A stretch of DNA of 64,000 nt, from contig NZ_JAHFVK010000002.1 of assembly GCF_018599195.1 (NCBI RefSeq), positions 1,310,001-1,374,000 of the forward strand. Direction: 5' to 3'. A model generated the notes under the pieces. That model saw only the letters and a program-made list of their open reading frames with translations, searched no databases and had not been told where the DNA came from. Below, piece after piece: positions 35,763 to 46,897 of the stretch (position 1 is the stretch's first letter; each line of letters opens with the position of its first letter). Made by a program: the position numbers and the translations under genes. This DNA comes from Croceibacterium selenioxidans. GTDB taxonomy: Bacteria; Pseudomonadota; Alphaproteobacteria; Sphingomonadales; Sphingomonadaceae.

Positions 35763-36650
35763 ATGAAGCTAGAGCGACCCTTGCTGCCTTTTGCCATCAC
35801 TCTGGCGGCCGTTGCACTCTATTCGCTGATGGACGCGCTGATGAAGGGGGCGGCAACCGCGGTCGGTGCCTACAGCGCCCTGCTGCTTCGGTGCGCGCTG
35901 GGAACGCTCCTGATCGGTCCCGTCTGGCTGGCGACCCGCGCGGGTTGGCCGAGCAAATCGGTCATGCGGCTCTACCTGTTACGAGCCGTCGTCGGTTCGG
36001 GGATGGCATTCACCTTTTTTTGGGGCCTCGAACGAATCCCCCTGGCGGAAGGAATCGCCCTGTCGTTCGTCGCGCCCCTGATTGCGCTTTATCTGGCGGC
36101 AATCGTGCTCGGAGAGCGGATCAGCCGGAGCGCAATAGGGGCCTCGCTGCTCGGCCTGGTCGGAGTGACGGTCATCGCCTTCGAACGGGTTGGACCTGGT
36201 ACCCCGGCGAATGCGGACGCCACCTGGGGCGTTTCCTCGATCTTGCTGTCTTCAGTGCTCTATGCGTGGAACCTGATTCTCCAACGGCAACAGTCCTTGG
36301 TGGCAAAGCCGGTCGAGATCGCCACTTTTCAGAACGCTGGAATGGGGCTCGTGTTGCTTCTGTTCGCCCCGTGGATGTTCGAGATGCCGGAGTTGGGTAC
36401 CTGGCCCGTGATCGGCGTGTCGGCGGTTCTGGCTGTTGTGGCGGTTCTGCTGCTGTCCTGGGCCTATGCCCGGGCCGAAGCGCAGGCGTTGGTCCCGCTC
36501 GAATATTCAGGATTCCTGTGGGCCGCGCTATTCGGTTGGCTGCTCTTTGACGAGACCTTGAGAGTGGCAGTCCTTCTCGGCGCGGGATTGATCGTGGCAG
36601 CCTGCTGGATTGCCGCGCCGCGCAAGCATCCCGAGCAGGCCGCTGCCTAG
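35763..36650 (+). CDS. EamA/RhaT-type drug/metabolite transporter
   Basis: Inner-membrane protein with ten helices in two EamA repeats. The first repeat includes AVALYSLMDALMKGAATAVGAYSALLLRCALG and the second SWAYARAEAQALVPLEYSGFLWAALFGWLLF, with the usual FxE/D-rich end. From ATG 35763 it has 295 residues; ATG at 35721 is possible. It is unlike the transporter at 14650, so the two are not a recent duplication. The 3' end overlaps by four bases a small gene on the opposite strand. Substrate unknown. Confidence 0.88.
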   Translation: MKLERPLLPFAITLAAVALYSLMDALMKGAATAVGAYSALLLRCALGTLLIGPVWLATRAGWPSKSVMRLYLLRAVVGSGMAFTFFWGLERIPLAEGIALSFVAPLIALYLAAIVLGERISRSAIGASLLGLVGVTVIAFERVGPGTPANADATWGVSSILLSSVLYAWNLILQRQQSLVAKPVEIATFQNAGMGLVLLLFAPWMFEMPELGTWPVIGVSAVLAVVAVLLLSWAYARAEAQALVPLEYSGFLWAALFGWLLFDETLRVAVLLGAGLIVAACWIAAPRKHPEQAAA

Positions 36651-36817
36651 GTATCCGTCTTGGGGGTGGCGGTTGCGCTCTCTGCTTTCGCCCCGAAGCC
36701 TGCCGCGTGCCAGACCAGGCCGAATGCGGCGCCGAAGATCGCCGCCAGAATCAGCGCCAGAGCCATCGGTATCACGTAAAGCGGCTCCTGCCGTCTGCCC
36801 GAAGGTCCTGTTGTCAT
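36647..36817 (-). CDS. Small single-helix membrane protein (56 residues)
   Basis: Short gene supported by a perfect ribosome site: AGGAG at 36824-36828 (minus strand), six bases before ATG. The protein begins MTTGPSGRRQEPLYVIPMAL and has one hydrophobic helix (VIPMALALILAAIFGAAFGL) followed by a short Ala/Thr-rich polar tail. Its stop shares a palindromic CTAG with the stop of the EamA gene on the other strand. It lies upstream of acnA in divergent orientation. I do not recognise the family; single-helix proteins of this size often modulate larger membrane complexes. Confidence 0.7.
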   Translation of the reverse strand: MTTGPSGRRQEPLYVIPMALALILAAIFGAAFGLVWHAAGFGAKAESATATPKTDT

Positions 36818-36932
36818 GACGCGCTCCTGATTACCGCCGTGCCTTGACCTAGCGCGCCTGAACGCGCAAGCGCCAGCGCAAACCGGCCCTTCTTGGGGTC
36901 GGAATCAGCATTCTCAGGAGGTCCACTCGCCC

Positions 36933-39608
<2,676 letters not shown>

Positions 39609-39667
39609 GTTCGTTCATTCGCGGTTTTAGGATCGGGGCGCAGCTTCTTCGGCGAAGGGAGAAGTTC

Positions 39668-40192
39668 ATGCGCCCCATCCGCTCTATTGTTGTCGCGAGC
39701 GCCCTCGCAGCCTCGCTGTTGGCTCTGCCACTGCACGCTCAGGCTCCGATCCCGGCCAATCCGCAGGTCGATTACGAAGGCTTCGTCGAACTGGCCGGCA
39801 GGCTTGGAGCCTATCGCGAGGGTCGGCGGATCGGCTGGGAGGAATTCGCCCGCGGCGCCCGAGACGGCGGTGCGATCTTGCTCGACGCCCGCTCGGAAAG
39901 TGCGTTCGCGGCCGGGCACCTTGCCGGCGCCATCAATCTTCCGTTGCCTGACTTCACCGCAGAGCGCCTGGCCCAAGTCCTGGGTCCGGATGCGGATCGG
40001 CCGGTCTACATCTACTGCAATAACAACTTCGCAGACGACCGCCCGCCCGTAGCGGTCAAAAAGGTCGAGCTAGCTCTCAACATACCGACTTTCATCAATC
40101 TCGTCGGCTATGGATACGAAAACGTCTGGGAGTTGGCGGACGTGATCCGGACTGACGGTCCGGGCGTTAGCTGGGTTTCGAACGCCCCCTAA
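39668..40192 (+). CDS. Secreted rhodanese-like domain protein
   Basis: A 174-residue exported protein. The signal peptide ends LPLHAQA, and a single rhodanese fold follows with ILLDARSESAFAAGHLAGAINLPL (the DxR and gHIpGAinlP motifs) and the catalytic cysteine 117 in VYIYCNNNF. The active loop CNNNF is not one of the well-known thiosulfate sulfurtransferase loops, so the substrate is uncertain. It is the only gene between acnA and the PEP-CTERM protein, and a hairpin follows it. Confidence 0.85.
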   Translation: MRPIRSIVVASALAASLLALPLHAQAPIPANPQVDYEGFVELAGRLGAYREGRRIGWEEFARGARDGGAILLDARSESAFAAGHLAGAINLPLPDFTAERLAQVLGPDADRPVYIYCNNNFADDRPPVAVKKVELALNIPTFINLVGYGYENVWELADVIRTDGPGVSWVSNAP

Positions 40193-40194
40193 AC

Positions 40195-40225
40195 GAAAGG
40201 GCGGCCCCCCCCGAACCGCCCTTTC
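40195..40225. terminator. Hairpin between convergent rhodanese and PEP-CTERM genes
   Basis: Ten-base stem GAAAGGGCGG paired with CCGCCCTTTC, 11-base loop. It has no T-run on the plus strand and only GTTT on the minus strand, so it is probably a weak, bidirectional end structure. Confidence 0.65.
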
Positions 40226-40245
40226 ACCACAAGAAGGTGGTGGGT

Positions 40246-41076
40246 TCAGGCCGCCCGGGCGGACACCTTCCTGCGGCGTCGCATGAACACGGCGGCGGCG
40301 CCCATTCCGAACAGGACCATCATCGGCGGTTCTGGAACTTCGGTACCCGACGTGGTGCTAGTCGAACCAGACGTCGTCGTGGTTGAAACGTTGCCCGACG
40401 TCGTGGTGGTCGAAACATTTCCGGATGTCGTCGTGGAAGAGATATTGCCCGACGTCGTGGTTGTCGTTGAGACGTTGCCGGACGTCGTGGTGCTGGTCGA
40501 AATGTTACCCGACGTCGTCGTGCTCGTGGTGATGTTCCCCGAGGTCGTAGTCGAGACGTTTCCTGACGTGGTGGTTGTCGTCGTGGTCGAGGACGGCGTA
40601 TCGCCACCGCTGGACGAGGAGGAACTCGATGAGCTGGAGCTCGAGCTGCCCGAGCTAGAACCAGAAGTCGTGGTCGAGACGGTGATGCTGCCGCCGCTGC
40701 TGCCGCCACCGAAGAAGCCGCCGAAGAAGCCCCCGCCAAAACCTCCACCACTCGAACCCCCGATTACGACGGGAGGTGGGCTGCCCGTGGCCACGACGGG
40801 CGCCTGCGGCAGGGGTGGGATGGGTACCGGAGCGATCGGCGGTGCGTCGATGACTCGCTCGATCGGCGGGAGTTCGGGCGGAGGAGCCTCGGCTACCACG
40901 ACGGGACGCGGCGGCCGCGCCTTAACCTGCTTGATCGGCCGTTCGATCGGAACCGACTTGCCCGACTTGTAGTCCGTCGTCCGCGCCTGCGGTTCGGCCT
41001 GGTGGACCGCGCCACCGACGAGCGCTCCACTTGCCGCGAGAGCGGCCAGTTTGGCGAGGGCTGTGCGTACCGACAT
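40246..41076 (-). CDS. PEP-CTERM surface protein with Thr/Ser-rich repeats
   Basis: A 276-residue exported protein with four parts. A short signal-like N-terminus (LAALAASGALVGGAVHQAEP) is followed by a proline-rich region (residues 42-105), a Gly/Phe-rich run (107-130) and a Ser/Thr region. Residues 164-245 repeat the unit TTTSGN(V/I)S(T) about eight times. The end is VPEP (247-250), a 14-residue hydrophobic helix and RRRR, the tripartite PEP-CTERM signal recognised by an exosortase. The threonines would be glycosylation sites in such proteins; no exosortase or EPS gene lies in the window. Confidence 0.85.
   Translation of the reverse strand: MSVRTALAKLAALAASGALVGGAVHQAEPQARTTDYKSGKSVPIERPIKQVKARPPRPVVVAEAPPPELPPIERVIDAPPIAPVPIPPLPQAPVVATGSPPPVVIGGSSGGGFGGGFFGGFFGGGSSGGSITVSTTTSGSSSGSSSSSSSSSSSSSGGDTPSSTTTTTTTSGNVSTTTSGNITTSTTTSGNISTSTTTSGNVSTTTTTSGNISSTTTSGNVSTTTTSGNVSTTTTSGSTSTTSGTEVPEPPMMVLFGMGAAAVFMRRRRKVSARAA
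40342..40587 (-). repeat. Tandem repeat coding for TTTSGN units
   Basis: About eight copies of a 24-30-base unit encoding TTTSGN(V/I)S(T), within the PEP-CTERM gene. Unit length varies by whole codons (extra Thr or Ser), and the DNA repeats are highly alike, so the tract is likely to change length by slippage or recombination. Confidence 0.8.
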
Positions 41077-41301
41077 GCGTTTTCTCTCTCAGTGGCCAGG
41101 AGTGCTGCCAGTCCGAATTGGACCTCCAGCCCTTCTCCTCCACTGCCAAGAACACGCGCCGGCGAGGGATCGGCAATCGGATTAACCAAGATTTCGGGAT
41201 CGCGATGTCGTTTTTTGCTAAGTCTCCCGGGCCTGCGAGCGGCTCTGTCCCGATCTGGAACCGAACTGCGTGCGAATCCCAACGATCGTTAACACCTCCT
41301 G

Positions 41302-42330
41302 CTACTTTCCCGGATCGAACAGGCCAGTTTGCGAGCCGCTCGGCGGGGTGATTCCCAGGTGATTCCACCCCGCATCGTTGAGGCAGCGCCCGCGCGCGGT
41401 GCGGGCGACGAGGCCAAGCTGGATCAGGAACGGCTCGACCACGTCCTCGATCGTATCGCGCGGTTCGGCGAGGCCGGCGGCGAGGGTTTCCACTCCGACC
41501 GGACCGCCCTTGTAGATGTCGGCGATCATCGAGAGGTAGCGCCGGTCCATCGCGTCGAGCCCGAGCGAATCGACCTCCAGCCGGGTCAGCGCCTTGTCCG
41601 CCACCTCGGAGGTTATCAGCGGGGCCCCGGCGACATGAGCGAAGTCGCGCACCCGGCGCAGTAGGCGCCCGGCAACGCGCGGGGTGCCGCGTGAACGCCG
41701 AGCGACTTCCCGCGCCCCCGCAGGGTCGATGGCCATGCCGAGCAGCGAGGCGCTGCGCGTCACCACCCGCTCCAGCTCAGGGACGGTGTAGAAATTCAAC
41801 CGCACCGGGATGCCGAAGCGGTCGCGCAGCGGGGTGGTCAGCAGGCCCTGACGCGTCGTCGCGCCAATCAGCGTGAACGGCGGCAAGTCGATCCGCACCG
41901 AGCGCGCCGAGGGTCCCTCGCCGATGATGAGGTCGAGTGCGCGGTCCTCCATCGCAGGGTAGAGCACTTCTTCGACCACCGGATTGAGGCGGTGGATCTC
42001 GTCGATGAACAACACGTCGTGCGGTTCTAGGTTGGTCAGCAGTGCCGCAAGGTCGCCGGTCTTCCCGATCACCGGCCCGCTGGTGGCGCGGAACCCGACC
42101 CCCAGCTCCTTGGCGACGATCTGCGCCAGGGTCGTCTTGCCGAGGCCCGGCGGGCCGAAGAACAGTACGTGGTCCATCGCCTCGCCCCGTCCGCGCGCGG
42201 CTTCGATGAACACCCGCAGGTTTTCCCGCGCCGCCTCTTGCCCGACGAATTCGCCGAGCGACTTCGGCCGCAGCGCGGCGTCCTGGTCCTCCGGCTGGCG
42301 CTGGGGCGTGAGGGTGGGGTTATCGTTCAT
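41302..42330 (-). CDS. ruvB: Holliday junction branch migration DNA helicase RuvB
   Basis: Hexameric AAA+ motor that, with RuvA, drives branch migration. Walker A is [18 protein letters not shown], Walker [12 protein letters not shown], sensor 1 is in [10 protein letters not shown], and the C-terminal winged helix has [17 protein letters not shown]. Length 342 is usual. It lies downstream of ruvA, separated by one unknown gene. Confidence 0.97.
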   Translation of the reverse strand: MNDNPTLTPQRQPEDQDAALRPKSLGEFVGQEAARENLRVFIEAARGRGEAMDHVLFFGPPGLGKTTLAQIVAKELGVGFRATSGPVIGKTGDLAALLTNLEPHDVLFIDEIHRLNPVVEEVLYPAMEDRALDLIIGEGPSARSVRIDLPPFTLIGATTRQGLLTTPLRDRFGIPVRLNFYTVPELERVVTRSASLLGMAIDPAGAREVARRSRGTPRVAGRLLRRVRDFAHVAGAPLITSEVADKALTRLEVDSLGLDAMDRRYLSMIADIYKGGPVGVETLAAGLAEPRDTIEDVVEPFLIQLGLVARTARGRCLNDAGWNHLGITPPSGSQTGLFDPGK

Positions 42331-42350
42331 TCAGTCGACAATCTTCAGTG

Positions 42351-42890
42351 TTAGATCAAAATGCGATAGGCAAACCAGACGCCTGCCAGAAAACTTGCGA
42401 AACTCAGCCAGCCCAGAGTTTCGGTGAGCTTGTCCCAAGTCTCCGCGGCGCTCTTGATTTCGCTTCTCGAATCCGAATCTTGGCCTCGAAAGAGGCGGGG
42501 CCTCTTTTGCGCCTTTCCCCCTACGACCAAGGCTGCCTCTCGCACGTGCCAGATTGTGGCCCGGCGATAGAAAAAACCGGAGAATAGGGCGAGAACCACG
42601 CCAAGCAGGAAGGGAATCATGACGCAGATTGTCTCGCCATGGGTGAGGTCCTCCTGGCCGCCGCCAAAGACGGCTCCGGCGGTATTGACGGCAAGAAGCG
42701 ACGCAATCAGCCACTGAGACGAGCTGGCGAATCTGGCCAGATCCAGCTTCTGTCGCTCCTCCAAATACTCCTTCTGCTTGATCTGGCTTTTAAGGCCTTC
42801 TGCAATCGTCTGATCGATCCTCTCTTTCAGCGAGTTCTCGAGGGCTTCAAACTTCACGGTGACCGTTCGATTGATGTCTTGTTCCGTCAT
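42351..42890 (-). CDS. Membrane protein of unknown function between ruvA and ruvB
   Basis: A 179-residue protein. Residues 5-55 are charged and helical (ENSLKERIDQTIAEGLKSQI) and likely form a coiled coil. Three hydrophobic segments follow at about 58-78, 86-108 and 158-178. It is 57 bases after ruvA and 20 bases before ruvB on the same strand, so it should be in the same transcript. I do not recognise a family, and the codon usage is slightly less G+C-rich than its neighbours. A role in repair cannot be claimed. Confidence 0.75.
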   Translation of the reverse strand: MTEQDINRTVTVKFEALENSLKERIDQTIAEGLKSQIKQKEYLEERQKLDLARFASSSQWLIASLLAVNTAGAVFGGGQEDLTHGETICVMIPFLLGVVLALFSGFFYRRATIWHVREAALVVGGKAQKRPRLFRGQDSDSRSEIKSAAETWDKLTETLGWLSFASFLAGVWFAYRILI

Positions 42891-42947
42891 CTCGACCTCC
42901 GCTTCAGTTGCCTCAATAATCAGCTCGACCCGAAACCTTTTTCACCC

Positions 42948-43553
42948 TCACCCCGTCGCCCTTTTCAGCGCCACCCGCACCAGTTCGTTCAAGCCCGCAT
43001 CCTCGCCTAGTTCCGCCTGAGCATGCGCCACGGCGCTCGCCGCGACAGCCGGCTTGAACCCGAGGTTCTGCAGCGCCGAGACCGCGTCCGCACTCGCGCT
43101 CCCCGGCTGCGAGATCGCCGCAACCGCTACGCCGCCCGAGCCACCCGGCAGCGCGCCAGCTTTGTCCTTGAGCTCATTGACGATCCGCCCGGCGAGCTTT
43201 GGCCCGACACCCTGCGCCCGCGCCACTTGCGCGGCATCGCCCGCCCCGCAGGCCCGCTGCAATTCTTCGGTCGAGAGGGCCGAGAGGATCGCCAGTGCCA
43301 CCTTGCTGCCGACGCCCTGCACGGTGGTCAGCAAGCGGAACCAGTCGCGCTCTCCCGCTTCGGCGAAGCCGAGCAAGCGCATGTCGTTCTCACTCACCTG
43401 CAAGTCGGTGAAGACCGTGCAATCGTCGCCCGCGATGCCCAGCGCGGCGAGGGTCTTGCTCGAGCAGTGCACCAGATAGCCCACGCCCCGGACGTCAATC
43501 ACCGCCCAGTCCGCCCCGCTTTCGTCCAGCCGTCCCGTCAGCTTAGCAATCAT
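42948..43553 (-). CDS. ruvA: Holliday junction branch migration complex subunit RuvA
   Basis: Tetrameric junction-binding protein that loads RuvB. The ATG at 43553 starts [11 protein letters not shown]; domain I has [13 protein letters not shown] and [20 protein letters not shown], domain II carries the helix-hairpin-helix motifs [16 protein letters not shown] and [17 protein letters not shown], and domain III at the C-terminus contacts RuvB. Length 201 is normal. The phased repeat element copy B lies 71 bases before its start. No ruvC is adjacent, which is the more usual upstream neighbour. Confidence 0.96.
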   Translation of the reverse strand: MIAKLTGRLDESGADWAVIDVRGVGYLVHCSSKTLAALGIAGDDCTVFTDLQVSENDMRLLGFAEAGERDWFRLLTTVQGVGSKVALAILSALSTEELQRACGAGDAAQVARAQGVGPKLAGRIVNELKDKAGALPGGSGGVAVAAISQPGSASADAVSALQNLGFKPAVAASAVAHAQAELGEDAGLNELVRVALKRATG

Positions 43554-43623
43554 GTTTTGTTCCTGCCCGAGCGTGGCGGGTTTGGCTAGGGGCAAGCGGC
43601 CGGCATCCACCGGCGCGGTGATA

Positions 43624-43725
43624 GGGGTGACGGGGTGACACGGTTCCTGGCGAAACTGTCAACTTGCGCTGAAAAGCGTCAACTTGAGCGCAAAACCGTC
43701 AACTTGGCCAAAAAGTGTCAACTTG
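43624..43725 (-). repeat. Phased 12-base repeat array plus 26-base core, copy B (before ruvA)
   Basis: On the minus strand, four units of the type AAGTTGACACTT begin at 43724, 43705, 43685 and 43665 (spacing 19, 20 and 20). A 4-base gap separates the last unit from a 26-base core at 43624-43649, identical to that at 31027-31052. The array points toward ruvA, as copy A points toward ispG. Confidence 0.85.
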
Positions 43726-43815
43726 GCGGTGGGTCAATTGGGGCGGATCGAGTTTGAAACAAAGCATGAACACGATATGGCAGATCGTGAGCATGTAGGA
43801 AAATGGTTCTTCTAA

Positions 43816-43930
43816 ATCCTCCCTGTCGGTGAAGCCGATAGGCAGGGGGCCCTTGGCGCTACGGCCCCTCCGACAGCCGCATACGGCGTCTGCCACCTCT
43901 CCGTGACGGCAGCGCCGCTACAGGGCAGGA
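43816..43930. repeat. Dispersed palindromic repeat, family R3
   Basis: Begins ATCCTCCCTGTCGG, continues GCCCCTCCGACAGCCGC and TCTGCCACCTCTCC, and ends with a degenerate inverted copy of the beginning (CAGGGCAGGA). It lies between ruvA and aroC, beside the phased array. The 80 bases between the array and this repeat hold nothing recognisable and are less G+C-rich. Confidence 0.75.
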
Positions 43931-44015
43931 GTAGGGACGGCAAAGCCCCCTCACCGCGCGCTCAAACAGCCCCAATATGGACAGCCGTCGCATCTTGCGC
44001 CAATGCCTGCGCCCC

Positions 44016-45083
44016 ATGAGCGTCAACACTTTCGGCCGCGTCCTTCGCTTTACCACCTGGGGCGAGAGCCATGGGCCGGCGCTGGGCGCCGTCGTCGACG
44101 GGTGTCCTCCGGGTCTTTCCATCAGCGAAGAGGCGATCCAGCCGTTCCTCGACGCGCGCAAGCCGGGCACGAGCAAGTTCACCACCCAGCGGCGCGAGGC
44201 TGACCTGGTGAAGATCCTCTCGGGCACGTTCGAGGGCAAGACTACCGGCACCCCAATCAGCCTCCTGATCGAGAACACCGACCAGCGCAGCAAGGACTAC
44301 TCGGAAGTCGCCAAGGCCTATCGCCCCGGCCACGCCGACTATGCCTACGACGCGAAGTACGGCTTCCGCGATTATCGCGGCGGCGGGCGCTCGTCGGCAC
44401 GCGAGACCGCAGCTCGAGTGGCCGCTGGCGCTGTCGCGCGGCTCGTCATCCCCGAGGTGACGATCATCGGCTACGTCAGCGAAATCGGCGGCGACCGCAT
44501 CGATCATGCCGCGTTCGACGCCGAGCAGATTGGCCAGAACCCGTTTTTCTGCCCCGACGCCGCCGCCGCGGCACGCTGGGAGGCGCTCGTCGACGATGCG
44601 CGCAAGGACGGCTCGTCACTCGGTGCGGTGGTCGAATGCGTGGCCACGGGCGTGCCGGCGGGCTGGGGCGCGCCGATCTACGGCAAGCTCGATGCCGACC
44701 TCGCCGCCGCGATGATGGGCATCAACGCGGTCAAGGGCGTGGAGATCGGCGACGGCTTTGCCGCGGCTGCCCTGCGCGGGGAGCAGAACGCCGACCCGAT
44801 GCGGCCCGGCGCCGACGGTCCGGAATTCCTCGCCAACCACGCTGGTGGTATCGCGGGCGGAATCACGACCGGGCAGCCGGTGGTGGTGCGGGTGGCGTTC
44901 AAGCCGACCAGTTCGATCCTCATCCCGCAAGAAACGATCACTCGCGAAGGCGAGGCGACCGAACTCGTCACCAAAGGCCGCCATGACCCTTGCGTTGGCA
45001 TTCGCGGCACCCCCGTGGTTGAGGCGATGATGGCGTTGGTGCTGGCCGACCACAAGCTGCTCCACCGCGCGCAGTGCGGGTGA
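44016..45083 (+). CDS. aroC: Chorismate synthase
   Basis: Last common step of aromatic synthesis, turning EPSP into chorismate with reduced FMN. Conserved signatures are [49 protein letters not shown] and the C-terminal [17 protein letters not shown]. Length 355 is standard. ATG at 44016 ([12 protein letters not shown]) is preferred over an in-frame ATG at 43977. It supplies chorismate used by pheA further down the window, though they are not adjacent. Confidence 0.97.
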   Translation: MSVNTFGRVLRFTTWGESHGPALGAVVDGCPPGLSISEEAIQPFLDARKPGTSKFTTQRREADLVKILSGTFEGKTTGTPISLLIENTDQRSKDYSEVAKAYRPGHADYAYDAKYGFRDYRGGGRSSARETAARVAAGAVARLVIPEVTIIGYVSEIGGDRIDHAAFDAEQIGQNPFFCPDAAAAARWEALVDDARKDGSSLGAVVECVATGVPAGWGAPIYGKLDADLAAAMMGINAVKGVEIGDGFAAAALRGEQNADPMRPGADGPEFLANHAGGIAGGITTGQPVVVRVAFKPTSSILIPQETITREGEATELVTKGRHDPCVGIRGTPVVEAMMALVLADHKLLHRAQCG

Positions 45084-45086
45084 AAA

Positions 45087-45230
45087 GATCCTCCCTGTCG
45101 GCGTAGCCGATGGGGAGGGGGACCGTCCGCGAAGCGGATGGTGGAGGGGCTGGCGGGCGACCCTTGGCCCCTCCGTCAGCCGCCTTCGGCGCCTGCCACC
45201 TCCCCATCGGCTGCGCCGACAGGGAGGATT
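45087..45230. repeat. Dispersed palindromic repeat, family R3 (best-preserved copy)
   Basis: A 144-base element flanked by near-perfect inverted repeats of about 32 bases (start GATCCTCCCTGTCGGCGTAG, end CGCCGACAGGGAGGATT), differing at two positions. Inside are smaller palindromes (GTCCGCGAAGCGGAT and GCCGCCTTCGGCGCC). It lies between the convergent aroC and monooxygenase genes, where it could end both transcripts. Confidence 0.85.
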
Positions 45231-45233
45231 CAA

Positions 45234-46799
45234 TCAGCGGCTCATAAGTGCGGTCTTTAGCGCTCGCTCAAGTGTCTCTGGAGAGGCGCCAGCGTCATCG
45301 GTGGCCCGCCAGGCCACGAACCCGTCAGGCCTAGCCAGCAGCGCGCCCTCCGGGCCGGTACCGCATTCATCGCGCTCCAGCTGGGCTACTTCCAGCGGCA
45401 GGCCCCCGGCAGCCTCCACCCACGCTTTTCCAGCCGGCCCCGCAATCAGCGCAAAGCCGTTGACCGCGCAATCGATAGTCGAGCGGCCGTTACCGAGCCA
45501 CGCGTGCGGAACCCGGGCGCCGGGATGGCCGCGCGTCAAGTCGGGATGGACGCAGGCAGGCTCCCGTTCGCTTCGTCCGCCCGGGATCGCCCCCGAGCGG
45601 TAGAACTGGCCGATCTCCATGGTCAGTTCGTCGCGCATCTCCGGCGTGTCGGGCGCAATCTCTTCGGGCACCACTCGGCGGATATAGCGGGCGTAGGCTT
45701 GTTCGACTGTGAGCTGCCCGACCGGACGCCGTTCGGCCTCGTAGCTGTCGAGCAGCGCCTCGCCCGCCTCTCCCTTGAGTACCGCAGCCAGCTTCCAGGC
45801 GAGGTTCGCGGCATCTTGCACCCCGGTGTTGCCGCCGAACCCGCCGGTAGGCGGGACCACGTGCGCGGCGTCTCCGGCCAGGAAGACCCGGCCGGCGCGA
45901 TAGGCATCCGCGCATTCGGCGGTGGCCTTCCATGTCGCGACGTCCTCGATCTCGACTTCGAGGTCGGGCACCCCGACCGCCGAGCGCACCAGGGCGATAC
46001 AGCGTTCCGGCGAAAGGTCGCCCGCGACGTCCTTCGCACCGGGCAGCGACAAGTCGCCGAGCGTGTTGACCGCCAGGAACCCGCGCGTGCCCCCCGCCTC
46101 GAAGCGAAAGAAGCCGCGCTGGTCGGCGTTGACTACGTAGATCACGCCGAGCTGGCGTCCTTCCAGCCAGGGGCGGCAATCGGCCTTGAAGTAGATCGTG
46201 ATGCTGTCGGACAGCAAACCCGGCCCGCTCATGCCGATGCCAAGTGCTTCGCGCACGGGGCTGCGGTTTCCGTCGGCGGCAATCATGTATTTTGCCCGGA
46301 TGGTCCGCAGGTCACCGGTTTCGAGATTGCGTACTTCGGCCAGGACGTGGTCATCGTAATTGCCGAACCCGACCAGTTCGGAACGATAGGCGAGCTTGGC
46401 GCCAAGCTCCGCCGCGCGCCCGTGCAGCAGCGGTTCGAGACTTTGCTGGGTCATGAAGAAGCGGCGGCTCGGGCTGTAGGGCTCCACCCCCGCGTTGATG
46501 CTGTCGACGTGGCGGGCGAGCTCCCGCCCGGCGAGGGATTCCACCGCGTTGATCCCGCCGCCGGGTCCGAACTGCGCTTCGGATGCCTGGCGGATCGCGG
46601 GCTCCAGCCCGATCCTTCGATAGGCCTCCATGGTGCCGATGTGGAAGTATCCGGCGCGCGGGTGGATCGAGGTTCCCGCGTGCTTTTCGATCACCCGGGC
46701 CTCTATCCCATGGGCCCCCAGAAACGCCGCCGCCGACAGCCCGACCAGGCTGCCGCCGACAATCAGCACGTCGCAAAGCTCATCGGGCCGCGCCGCCAT
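45234..46799 (-). CDS. FAD-dependent aromatic-ring monooxygenase, PheA/TfdB type
   Basis: A flavin hydroxylase of 521 residues acting on a phenolic or polyketide-like substrate. The Rossmann FAD motif is VLIVGGSLVGLSAAAFLGAHG, the second FAD motif is AGRVFLAGDAAHVVPPTGGFG, and a C-terminal thioredoxin-like region closes the protein. The ATG at 46799 has AGGAG seven bases upstream; the frame extends nine codons earlier. It stands alone, with no ring-cleavage genes nearby, so the substrate cannot be inferred. Confidence 0.9.
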   Translation of the reverse strand: MAARPDELCDVLIVGGSLVGLSAAAFLGAHGIEARVIEKHAGTSIHPRAGYFHIGTMEAYRRIGLEPAIRQASEAQFGPGGGINAVESLAGRELARHVDSINAGVEPYSPSRRFFMTQQSLEPLLHGRAAELGAKLAYRSELVGFGNYDDHVLAEVRNLETGDLRTIRAKYMIAADGNRSPVREALGIGMSGPGLLSDSITIYFKADCRPWLEGRQLGVIYVVNADQRGFFRFEAGGTRGFLAVNTLGDLSLPGAKDVAGDLSPERCIALVRSAVGVPDLEVEIEDVATWKATAECADAYRAGRVFLAGDAAHVVPPTGGFGGNTGVQDAANLAWKLAAVLKGEAGEALLDSYEAERRPVGQLTVEQAYARYIRRVVPEEIAPDTPEMRDELTMEIGQFYRSGAIPGGRSEREPACVHPDLTRGHPGARVPHAWLGNGRSTIDCAVNGFALIAGPAGKAWVEAAGGLPLEVAQLERDECGTGPEGALLARPDGFVAWRATDDAGASPETLERALKTALMSR

Positions 46800-46897
46800 T
46801 TGATTTCTCCTCTTCCCCGAAGGCATCCTAGGCCAAGGTGGAACGCTGGCAAGCGCGACGAAGAGGCTCTAGAGGCTGCCGTAACCAAGGAGGAACG

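Noticed and set aside
40283-40972. Plus-strand frame coding a valine-rich repeat opposite the PEP-CTERM gene
   Set aside because: It is the reverse reading of the Thr/Ser repeat; the minus strand has the signal, repeats and PEP-CTERM tail.
41161-41301. Sigma-54 promoter for the PEP-CTERM gene
   Set aside because: The nearest GG/GC pair has 11 bases between them instead of 10, so it does not fit the -24/-12 pattern.
43553-43623. SOS (LexA) box before ruvA
   Set aside because: No GTTC-N7-GTTC or GAAC-N7-GAAC pair is present between the ruvA start and the phased array.
43699-43896. 65-codon minus-strand frame beside the ruvA repeat array
   Set aside because: It crosses two repeat elements, has no ribosome site and no family resemblance.
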